DNA of 64,000 bases from Parapedobacter koreensis. Its GTDB lineage: Bacteria > Bacteroidota > Bacteroidia > Sphingobacteriales > Sphingobacteriaceae. This document shows positions 28,204 through 35,536 of the stretch, one piece after another. The position numbers and the translations under genes are program-made. Position 1 is the first letter of the stretch. Every line of letters begins with the position of its first letter. The stretch covers positions 1-64,000 of the forward strand of contig NZ_FNZR01000011.1 of the NCBI RefSeq assembly GCF_900109365.1, given 5' to 3'. The notes under the pieces are model-generated. The model was not told the origin of the DNA. It saw only the letters and a program-made list of their open reading frames with translations, and made no database searches.

Positions 28204-28797
28204 CTAATTGCTATTCAAGAGGAAGAAGAGAAAATAACAATAGAGCACGTCGTGCTCGCCAAAATGGGTCCGTAAGACTTTCAATGCATTGACAAGGTGG
28301 TACTTTACCGTATTTTTAGAAATATGCATTCGTTCGGCAATTTCCTCATAGGACAGCCCTTCGTAGCGGCTGAGTGTAAACACTTCTTGTTGTTGGTCGC
28401 TCAACTTGCTCAACGCATCTTGGGCAAGTTGCTCCAGTTCATTTCTAAACACAGTCTCTTCGGTATCATTATTCGAAAAATCCATAAACAACCTCACCTG
28501 TTCCCTGAACCGTTCAGAGGCGGCAGCTTTCCGCCAAGCATCTACCAACGTGCGCCGCGCAATGGTAAACAAAAAAGGTGCTATCGCCCGGTCAGGATTC
28601 AAGGTTGCCCGATGAAGCCACAAGCTGAGGAACGTATCTTGGACAATCTCTTCGCTTTGCGCATTGTCCTTTAGGAAATTAAAAGCAAACTGGAAAACCT
28701 TGCGATGAAAACGGTCGAACACTTCACGAAAGGCATGTTCATCACCGGCTATTAAGCGGCTACAAAGTTCGGGTTCCGGAAGGTGCCTTATTGCCAT
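28204..28797 (-). CDS. ECF RNA polymerase sigma factor
   Basis: A 197-aa sigma-70 family factor with region 2 (about 25-95, AFREVFDRFHRKVFQFAFNF...EEIVQDTFLSLW) and region 4 (about 130-180, LSDQQQEVFTLSRYEGLSYEEIAERM...NTVKYHLVNALK). The hydrophobic C-terminal tail (VLYCYFLFFLLNSN) is typical of the Bacteroidota ECF factors paired with FecR and SusC. No fecR follows it; instead there is an AraC block, and the nearest FecR, on the same strand and in the expected order, starts at 20239. Confidence 0.93.
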   Translation of the reverse strand: MAIRHLPEPELCSRLIAGDEHAFREVFDRFHRKVFQFAFNFLKDNAQSEEIVQDTFLSLWLHRATLNPDRAIAPFLFTIARRTLVDAWRKAAASERFREQVRLFMDFSNNDTEETVFRNELEQLAQDALSKLSDQQQEVFTLSRYEGLSYEEIAERMHISKNTVKYHLVNALKVLRTHFGEHDVLYCYFLFFLLNSN

Positions 28798-28858
28798 CTT
28801 TTAGAAAATTGGTTAGTGTCAGCATGCCCAATGCGACAAAGTACGTTGGACACTTATG

Positions 28859-28889
28859 CAAACTTAGCGAAAATAACGATATTTCCAAA
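28859..28889 (-). promoter_or_regulatory. consensus Bacteroidota promoter of the ECF sigma gene
   Basis: On the minus strand TTTG (28886-28889), a spacer of exactly 19 bp, then TAAGTTTG (28859-28866) match TTTG-N19-TAnnTTTG fully. The predicted leader is about 55 nt. This is the best housekeeping promoter match I found. Confidence 0.75.
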
Positions 28890-28893
28890 TGAA

Positions 28894-30942
28894 TTAAAAT
28901 TGCCACCGTATCTGTAGTCGGATGTCTGATCGTTGGTTGCCTTCAATTGCATCTAACCCGCTTCCCACCTCTTCTACGTCATAATAAATAAATGTCGCAT
29001 ACCGCACCCATACGTCCAGCTTACGTCCGAAGCGATAACGAAGGTTTGCATAAGTGCGGATACCGTCGTTGTGATAGAGCGGAAATGAATAGGCATACAA
29101 AACATCGTTCTCAAAGGCATAGATGCGCGAATTGTATCCAGGCGTAGCAAACAATGCAACACGCATATTGCCACTCAACCTTCCACTCATTGGCTTGAAA
29201 ATAACATCATGATAGACCATCCAACCCAGCTCCGTAGCATTCCCTTCCTTCTGGTAATGTGCCAATTCCAAACGGTTTCGCATACGCCATGTATCATTCA
29301 ACTTATATTGGCCGCTTACCCGCACTTGCTGGCGCAATACATCTACAATCGCATTATGGGATGCCGTTGTTGCCGCATTTTCCTCCCGTTGCCGATAGCG
29401 GTAGCGGATGGTGATGTCAGCCCGTTTGTACCAGGTATAGGTAAATTGCGTAAGGAGGTCGGCTCCCCGCGATGGCGCGTCTACCCGATAACGCAACCAG
29501 GGAAACCGAAAAAAATCAGCGTATAAAACCCACTCCACTGCCCTATTCGGATGATACGCCAAACCGGAATAAAACCCGCGTTCATTGGCCGCTCCGCTCC
29601 CTTCCGCCATCCCTTGGTTGAAAAACGAATGATAGTCACGTTGATAATTACGGTAATGTAATGCCAACGAAAGATGGGGGTGCAAGGATGTCATGAGTCC
29701 ATTAACCAGTGCAAAGCCGCTCCCTATTCGATGAGCAACCTCCCCGAATAAATATATTCCCCGCCAAGAGTGGTTGTAATAGAGGCTGGTGTTCCAAAGG
29801 CTACGCCCACGAAAGGCAAATCGGTTTCGCAGCAGATTTTGTGGTTGGATGGCCGCATTGAAGCGGGTATGGTATGCCGTTGCGCCAATCCGGAGCCGTC
29901 GAGATTCATATTGCATATTCGCACCATACGCCCGCTGCGATAGTGCATGCCGATTGGCTGTTTCCGTAGGCGTGCGATGAAGTCCTGTTTGACTAATCGA
30001 GCCCACAGCAGGCTCATCACCTGTCGTATCATAGGCCGAACCATCGAGGCGGCGCCCGGAAAAGAAAGGTGTAACAGACAAACGTCCAAATGCGATGGTG
30101 GCGGCTCCTCCCCGTAAAAATGACACTTCATTGGAGGACGTGTAGGGTCGTAAGCCCATAGCCTGCTTGGCAATACCTTGCAGCATCGATCCCTTGCCAA
30201 AACCTATACCACTCCACATTGCCAACCCTTGTCCAAATTGCAATGCGTAGTCACCCACAACCACATCCTTCAACCAGCCTTGATTGCGTATATAAACACT
30301 GCCTGAGTAAAAGTCAAAACCATATCGCTGCGGGCCGCCAAAAAAAGCTTCGCCTGCATCTTTCTTCATATTGAGCGCTACCTGCAAATCACGGCCAAAA
30401 TGATATCGGTAGCGTGCAAAGACCTGATCAGGTGTGCCAAGATAGCGCGATCGGCTGGTATCCGTAATGGCATAACCGCGTCGTTGTTGTAATGTGCGCC
30501 CATACCTGACCATCACGTCATGTGTCCCCTCTTTCAATAATTGGCTTACGCTTACCTCCGAAAGCGCACGAGGAGCACTTACTACAATATAAGGTAGCAA
30601 TAACCGGAGCAATTCGATATCCAGTCCTTCAATAGCCTGCAATTCATATATCGCGACAAATTTTCCGGACTGCTCCCGATGTTCCAGCAAATTATCGATA
30701 AATAATTGGGGCAAAAATTGAAGTTCCCTTAGCTCCCTGCCATCGGTAGCATTGAGGTCGATAGGATGCCGCTCGTAAAATTCCAGTCGTTCTGCCAATT
30801 CCGAAAAATCAAAATCTTCGGTCAATTCTTCCGCGACAAGTTCTGTCAGCCGTTCCATAAGTAAGTCCGTTTCGGATTGGGCATATAAGCCGGACATCGC
30901 CAACAAACCCACAACCAATATGACATATCGATTAAAACGCAT
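28894..30942 (-). CDS. ComEA-like helix-hairpin-helix protein with C-terminal outer-membrane beta-barrel
   Basis: A 682-aa secreted protein (signal peptide ends LYAQ). Residues about 45-120 carry tandem helix-hairpin-helix motifs of the ComEA type (HPIDLNATDGRELRELQFLPQLFIDNLLEHREQ...YELQAIEGLD). The rest consists of alternating amphipathic strands rich in Tyr, Arg and Gly ending in RSDIRLQIRWQF, a barrel with a C-terminal aromatic residue. This places a DNA-binding-type fold on the periplasmic side of an outer-membrane barrel. Its function is not established; DNA handling is only a possibility. It overlaps the upstream barrel gene by 11 bp. Confidence 0.8.
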   Translation of the reverse strand: MRFNRYVILVVGLLAMSGLYAQSETDLLMERLTELVAEELTEDFDFSELAERLEFYERHPIDLNATDGRELRELQFLPQLFIDNLLEHREQSGKFVAIYELQAIEGLDIELLRLLLPYIVVSAPRALSEVSVSQLLKEGTHDVMVRYGRTLQQRRGYAITDTSRSRYLGTPDQVFARYRYHFGRDLQVALNMKKDAGEAFFGGPQRYGFDFYSGSVYIRNQGWLKDVVVGDYALQFGQGLAMWSGIGFGKGSMLQGIAKQAMGLRPYTSSNEVSFLRGGAATIAFGRLSVTPFFSGRRLDGSAYDTTGDEPAVGSISQTGLHRTPTETANRHALSQRAYGANMQYESRRLRIGATAYHTRFNAAIQPQNLLRNRFAFRGRSLWNTSLYYNHSWRGIYLFGEVAHRIGSGFALVNGLMTSLHPHLSLALHYRNYQRDYHSFFNQGMAEGSGAANERGFYSGLAYHPNRAVEWVLYADFFRFPWLRYRVDAPSRGADLLTQFTYTWYKRADITIRYRYRQREENAATTASHNAIVDVLRQQVRVSGQYKLNDTWRMRNRLELAHYQKEGNATELGWMVYHDVIFKPMSGRLSGNMRVALFATPGYNSRIYAFENDVLYAYSFPLYHNDGIRTYANLRYRFGRKLDVWVRYATFIYYDVEEVGSGLDAIEGNQRSDIRLQIRWQF

Positions 30943-31726
30943 AGCTTAAGCCTATTTGCGGCGACGTACCCAAGCGGGGATGGAAAGTGGCCGCTGCATC
31001 CATTGTAAAACGTTGCCAGTTCACGCCAAAGCCTGCATGCTGTTGCAAAGGGTTGGTGGATAGCCCCCCTCGTAAAGACAGGATATCACCCACGTGATAA
31101 GCTATCCCGAAATTCCCGGCCACAGTACCTTCCAAGCGATATACCGCATCCGCTGTCACCATCACACCTGCCCATGGGTAGCTCGCGCCAAATCGTATAA
31201 ACGAGGGAATAGTACCGTAAACATCCATTCCGTAAGTCGCTTTATTGAGGTTAGTATATTGTAGCCCGATGGTTGCGCCCTGCTCGAAATAATACTGTAC
31301 GCCCAAATCTACAGATAGCGAAAACGTACTGAGGTAATTGGGTATAAAAAGCTGGTGGTAGTTGGTAGACAGGCCGATGGAAAATTGCGACCCGAACCGT
31401 TTGGCAAAAGAAAAACCTACTTTAGTATCGTCGTATGCCGCTTTTAATCCATATCGATTCGCAGCCAATCCGAACACGCCTAAGCGGGTGGGGATACCCA
31501 ATAAGGCTGCACGCGTGGTGATATCCGTTGTAAAAAAATGATGCTGGTAATTGACACTGGCAGTCAGGCGTTCCAGTCCCACCAGACCGGCTGGATTAGC
31601 CGTCAAACTGTAAATCCCCTTTAGGGCGGTGCCCGTAAAACCCATGGCTTGGTAGTTTGGGCCGACGTAGGTCTGGGCGAGGCTTTCATAGGAGATTAGG
31701 AGGAGTATGAGACACCTTCCAATCAT
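30932..31726 (-). CDS. PorV/PorQ-like outer-membrane beta-barrel protein
   Basis: A 264-aa protein with a signal peptide (ISYESLAQ) and the opening GPNYQAMGFTGTALKGIYSLTANPAGLVGL, characteristic of the PorV/PorQ/UPF0164 branch of FadL-like barrels. It ends SPQIGLSYAF. PorV-type proteins shuttle type IX secretion cargo or act as small barrels; no other type IX genes are in the window, so the role is open. Overlap with the HhH-barrel gene suggests the two work together. Confidence 0.75.
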   Translation of the reverse strand: MIGRCLILLLISYESLAQTYVGPNYQAMGFTGTALKGIYSLTANPAGLVGLERLTASVNYQHHFFTTDITTRAALLGIPTRLGVFGLAANRYGLKAAYDDTKVGFSFAKRFGSQFSIGLSTNYHQLFIPNYLSTFSLSVDLGVQYYFEQGATIGLQYTNLNKATYGMDVYGTIPSFIRFGASYPWAGVMVTADAVYRLEGTVAGNFGIAYHVGDILSLRGGLSTNPLQQHAGFGVNWQRFTMDAAATFHPRLGTSPQIGLSYAF

Positions 31727-31740
31727 GGAGGTGAAGATAA

Positions 31741-31806
31741 GAAAAAAAAAGAAAAAAACACGGATAGCAGCCTTGTCTATTGAGGCATGGCATTGCTATC
31801 CGTGTT
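31741..31806 (-). terminator. intrinsic terminator after the Gfo/Idh gene
   Basis: AACACGGATAGCA and TGCTATCCGTGTT form a perfect 13-bp stem (31757-31769 with 31794-31806) around a 24-nt loop. On the minus strand it runs into a long T-rich tract (31741-31758). It separates the Gfo/Idh operon from the barrel genes. Confidence 0.85.
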
Positions 31807-31817
31807 TGTTTGGCCTG

Positions 31818-33242
31818 CTATACCTGGTAGTATTGCTCCCAGCCTTTTCGTGGTGGAGGTCCTACCAATAGCTCGTTGGCCAATTCGTTATTGGTAATGA
31901 TCTTTTTCTTTTGATCAAACTCCAACTTGGTATTCAGTTTCTGTGCCAGTACTCCCAGCGAAAACACTTGGCTCAAGGGGCCGGCAATAGCAAAGGGTGA
32001 ACGTGTCTCTTCCTCGCCTTTACAGGCTTTCAGGAAATTGGCGAAGTGATTGGAGGGACTTACGGGCACTTCGGGCAATTGGGATGCCATTTCTTTTGCT
32101 TTCTCCTCAGGGATAATCGACAGGGTACTGCCATGTGATCCGCCTTTGAACGTCAATTCTTTACCATAAATGATTTTTCCGGGATTTAATTTTACCGGTT
32201 CGAGCGCGCCCGTACTGGGCGGGGGAATATTGGGATCCAATCCCGAAACACCATATCCTTCCGGAATAGGAGGCAAATTGTCTAACCCGTCATACCATGT
32301 GATGTCTAACGCAGGCATGCGTTTACGTTTGGGAAACTTGAATACGATCGTCGAAGACATTGGAAAGAAAAAGTCATTATGGCCGCTGGCTTTCGTACAT
32401 TCCACTTCGTAGGGCAATCCCAAGTCCAGAAACTGGTGGGCGGTATCAATCAGGTGCGCACCCCAATCACCCAACGCTCCCATGCCGAAATCGTACCAAC
32501 AGCGCCACTGGCCATTGATGTAATCCTTGTTGTATCCGTGTTGCTGCGCAATGGCTGAATGCCACAAATCCCAATCCAAGGTATTGGGAATAGGCTCCGT
32601 CGGTGGAAAAGATTTGATATTGGGATCCCAGCCATGCCAACGGCGTGGTGAATTCATGTGTGCAGTAATGGCTGTCACATCTTTGATGATGCCGGCATCC
32701 ACCCATGCTTTAAACTGAAAGTAATTGGCTTCCGAATGCCCCTGATTGCCCATTTGGGTAACCACCTTATTATATTTTTGGGCAGCCTTCATCATCAGTT
32801 CAACTTCGTTAAACGTGCGGGCCATCGGTTTTTCTACATACACATGTTTACCCAATCCCATCGCGTGCATAGTAATCGGAAAGTGCGAAAAGTCAGGCAC
32901 ACCAACGGTTACCGCTTCGATCTCGTTGCCCATCTTGTCAAACATTTGGCGGAAATCCTGAAACCGCGGTACGTTCGGGAATTGCTTCAACACGTTTTCG
33001 GTATGTGGGGCACCCATGTCTACATCACACAGCGCCACAATATTGGCAAGCCCGGTGGCGTAAAGATCCCGTATAATTTCGCCGCCGCGATTGCCAATCC
33101 CAATACAGGCCAAATTGACACGCTCATTAGCCGCAGCTAATTTGGGTCTGGCCATTAGTAGATCGGGAACCACTGCCGCAGCGGCCGAAGCCAACATGGC
33201 TTGCTTCAAAAAACGCCTTCTTGAATTGGTGTTTTTATTCAT
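31818..33242 (-). CDS. Tat-exported Gfo/Idh/MocA family oxidoreductase
   Basis: A 474-aa NAD(P)-dependent sugar dehydrogenase-like protein with a Tat leader (NSRRRFLKQAML, then AAAAVVP). The Rossmann start CIGIGNRGGEIIRDL and the EKPMARTFNEVELM helix (Glu-Lys-Pro, catalytic Lys) are present. Exported members of this type usually act on sugars or glycosides in the periplasm. It follows the sugar epimerase gene by 49 bp and ends at a strong terminator. Confidence 0.88.
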   Translation of the reverse strand: MNKNTNSRRRFLKQAMLASAAAAVVPDLLMARPKLAAANERVNLACIGIGNRGGEIIRDLYATGLANIVALCDVDMGAPHTENVLKQFPNVPRFQDFRQMFDKMGNEIEAVTVGVPDFSHFPITMHAMGLGKHVYVEKPMARTFNEVELMMKAAQKYNKVVTQMGNQGHSEANYFQFKAWVDAGIIKDVTAITAHMNSPRRWHGWDPNIKSFPPTEPIPNTLDWDLWHSAIAQQHGYNKDYINGQWRCWYDFGMGALGDWGAHLIDTAHQFLDLGLPYEVECTKASGHNDFFFPMSSTIVFKFPKRKRMPALDITWYDGLDNLPPIPEGYGVSGLDPNIPPPSTGALEPVKLNPGKIIYGKELTFKGGSHGSTLSIIPEEKAKEMASQLPEVPVSPSNHFANFLKACKGEEETRSPFAIAGPLSQVFSLGVLAQKLNTKLEFDQKKKIITNNELANELLVGPPPRKGWEQYYQV

Positions 33243-33291
33243 TTGTCATTGATTTTAAGGGATGTAAATAACTTGGTTGTAAAAGTAACGT

Positions 33292-34143
33292 TTACGCAGA
33301 AGCATCCGATACGCCCTTAAAATAGCCTACACATTCGGCCAAGCCGGCTAACGGATCTTTCATGTCTTTTTCAAACTCCAAACTGCATTTTCCCGCATAT
33401 CCCACCTTACGTAAGGTCTTCACAAATTCAGGGATATCAATGACGCCTCTCCCCAATTCGCACGTGCTCCCCTCTTTGGTCGCTGCAGTGACATTTTTAA
33501 GGTGGATATCGAAAATCCGATCGCGATAGCGTTCCAAATCCTTGATGGGATCTTGCCCATCCCGCATATTGTGACCCATGTCAAAACAAAGCCCCATACG
33601 CTCATCCAAATTTTTCACCAGCTCAAAAATACTGGTTGCATTGGGGTATAAGTTGTCTTCTGGCCCATGGTTGTGGAGCGCATAGCGGATATCATATGCT
33701 TTGGCTTTATCCGCGATATACGCCAGATCTTCTTTATTGGGTATGCCCACGATAAGTTTTACGCCCACGCGTTTTGCATAGTCAAATGCGTTGTCTATTT
33801 CGGTTTTGGACTTGGTCATGTAAATGGGGCCTACGGCATAGCCGGTAACACCAGAATCAGCCAGCTTTTTATGGAATGCCGCTATTTCAGCATCCGAGCT
33901 GGTCAATGGCAGATGAAAATCTTTAATACATAAATAGTGCACATCCATGCGTTTCATCATGGCTAGTGATTCATCTAATCCGAAATGCACAAAGCTGTAT
34001 CCGGCAATACCGAGTTCAAACCGATCATTGCTACGTACATCGTTGTGCCCGCTGTTGGCATGTGCCCAAGCAGTGGATCCCCCCATCGCCGCTGCTGAAA
34101 CTCCGAGCAGTCCTTTTTGAATGAATGTTCTTCTTGTTTCCAT
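33292..34143 (-). CDS. exported sugar phosphate isomerase/epimerase (AP endonuclease 2-like TIM barrel)
   Basis: A 283-aa TIM-barrel protein with a Tat-like leader (METRRTFIQKGLLGVSAAAM). ATG is at 34143; the codon just before it is TTG. Metal-site features of xylose-isomerase-like epimerases are present: ALHNHGPED, CFDMGHN, IFDIHLKNV and CSLEFEKD. It is the first gene of a two-gene minus operon with the Gfo/Idh protein, divergent from a LacI regulator, so a sugar or sugar-acid catabolic unit is likely. Confidence 0.85.
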   Translation of the reverse strand: METRRTFIQKGLLGVSAAAMGGSTAWAHANSGHNDVRSNDRFELGIAGYSFVHFGLDESLAMMKRMDVHYLCIKDFHLPLTSSDAEIAAFHKKLADSGVTGYAVGPIYMTKSKTEIDNAFDYAKRVGVKLIVGIPNKEDLAYIADKAKAYDIRYALHNHGPEDNLYPNATSIFELVKNLDERMGLCFDMGHNMRDGQDPIKDLERYRDRIFDIHLKNVTAATKEGSTCELGRGVIDIPEFVKTLRKVGYAGKCSLEFEKDMKDPLAGLAECVGYFKGVSDASA

Positions 34144-34217
34144 CAATATGAATTATCTGTTAAATATATTGGTTATTTGTTTATAATTCCCGTTTCCGGG
34201 GTACCAAAAAATTCCGT

Positions 34218-34298
34218 CTGTTTGCAGTGGTTCTATTTTTGGCCTAGGAGCGTGAATGCAGTGAGCGTTCCAGTCAAAAATAGAATCACTGCAAACAG
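34218..34298. repeat. 81-bp near-perfect palindrome in the epimerase/lacI intergenic
   Basis: Two 26-bp arms (34218-34243 and 34273-34298) match as reverse complements at 24 of 26 positions. Inside them GGAGCG (34247-34252) can pair with CGTTCC (34266-34271), leaving a 13-nt loop. It is far longer than a dimeric operator. It could be a MITE-like repeat, a cruciform, or the remains of a small transposable element. No target-site duplication is obvious. Confidence 0.75.
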
Positions 34299-34382
34299 TG
34301 CATCGCTCAACAGCTGATATTTGTCGTGCCTCCCGTTCCTTTACAACTTCATCAGATTCGGCTTTTTACCTATATTAGCCCA

Positions 34383-35396
34383 ATGGATCACAAACGGGCT
34401 ACCATCAAGGATATTGCGGCGACATTGAGAATCTCACCGTCTACCGTCTCCAAAGCGCTGCGCGATCATCCCAATATCGGGGTAGTCACCAAAGAACGCG
34501 TCAAAAAGCTCGCGCAACAACTCCATTTTGTCCCCAACCAAGCGGCAATCCGGTTCAAACAGCAGAAATCTTTTACGCTCGGCATCGTGATTCCCAATAT
34601 GCTGGATCATTTTTATGTTGCCGCTGTTGAAGGCTTTGAACGATTTGCCTATGACAATGGTTACAATGTGCTCATCTGCCAAAGCCATGAAAGCCTCCAG
34701 CGCGAAAAAGAGCTCTTGTGCACCTTGCAAGCAAACCGTGTAGACGGGCTGGTCATTGCCATATCCCGCGAAACCGCAGACACGACACATATTAATGAAT
34801 TCGTCCACGCGGGCATCCCCATTGTTTATTTCATCCGCAAACCCATCAATGAAGAATATCACTGTGTATGCAGCGACGTCTATAAGGGGGCTACCGATGC
34901 CGTTGCCTATTTGGTTTCCCGGGGCCATCTCAGGATAGGACTTATCAATGCCTCCTCATTTTGGACCACCAGTCGCGACCGTTTTCTTGGATACCGCGAC
35001 GGGCTTATCCAGCACCAGATTCCTTTTGACAAATCGCTTGTTCAAGAAAGCGACTTTACCCAGGAACACAATTTTCAAGCTACACGCCGACTGATGCAGC
35101 TTCCTAATCCGCCTACGGCCATCCTCTCCTTCAAAGATCAGGTCATGCTGGATGCACACAACTGCTTACGCCGGGAATTCGCATCAAACGCCGACACCAT
35201 CGAACTTATCGGTTACGGTGCAAACCCCATGATCCAATACCTGGAGCGGCCTCCGCTTGCTTCACTCAAAGAACAACCCTATGAAATTGGGCAAAAATCA
35301 GGTTTATTGTTGTTGGACTTAATCAATCACCCACAACCTGGATACGAACCTCAACTTATAAAAGTACCCTGTGAACTGCAGGTATTCACAGCGTGA
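34383..35396 (+). CDS. LacI-family transcriptional regulator
   Basis: A 337-aa regulator. The start is ATG 34383 (MDHKRATIKDIAATL), which places the LacI helix-turn-helix (ISPSTVSKAL) at residues 12-21 as in the family; upstream frame extension has no relatives. The periplasmic-binding-protein-like domain follows (LGIVIPNMLDHFY...). It is divergent from the epimerase-Gfo/Idh operon and probably represses it in response to a sugar. Confidence 0.92.
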   Translation: MDHKRATIKDIAATLRISPSTVSKALRDHPNIGVVTKERVKKLAQQLHFVPNQAAIRFKQQKSFTLGIVIPNMLDHFYVAAVEGFERFAYDNGYNVLICQSHESLQREKELLCTLQANRVDGLVIAISRETADTTHINEFVHAGIPIVYFIRKPINEEYHCVCSDVYKGATDAVAYLVSRGHLRIGLINASSFWTTSRDRFLGYRDGLIQHQIPFDKSLVQESDFTQEHNFQATRRLMQLPNPPTAILSFKDQVMLDAHNCLRREFASNADTIELIGYGANPMIQYLERPPLASLKEQPYEIGQKSGLLLLDLINHPQPGYEPQLIKVPCELQVFTA

Positions 35397-35469
35397 TAAC
35401 AAAGGTAAAGAAAGCGCGCTTTCAAACTGACCTTTCCTGCGAAACTTCCTTTATGAATAAGAAGCAGGT

Positions 35470-35489
35470 TCAAAAAAGCCACTTTTTGA
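35470..35489. terminator. weak candidate terminator between convergent genes
   Basis: TCAAAAAAG and CTTTTTGA pair around CCA between the end of lacI and the end of the cytochrome gene. The stem is nearly all A-T, so strength is doubtful. Confidence 0.3.
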
Positions 35490-35536
35490 TATTATTCAAT
35501 CGGTGTACTTGATTTTGCCAACAACCTTCCCGCGTA

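Noticed and set aside
34117-34317. 66-codon plus-strand frame across the long palindrome
   Set aside because: It is antisense to the epimerase leader and reads through both arms of the palindrome; no support as a gene.
35410-35423. GAAAGCGCGCTTTC palindrome as a LacI operator
   Set aside because: It resembles a LacI/CRE-type site with a central CG, but sits between convergent gene ends, away from any promoter I can see.
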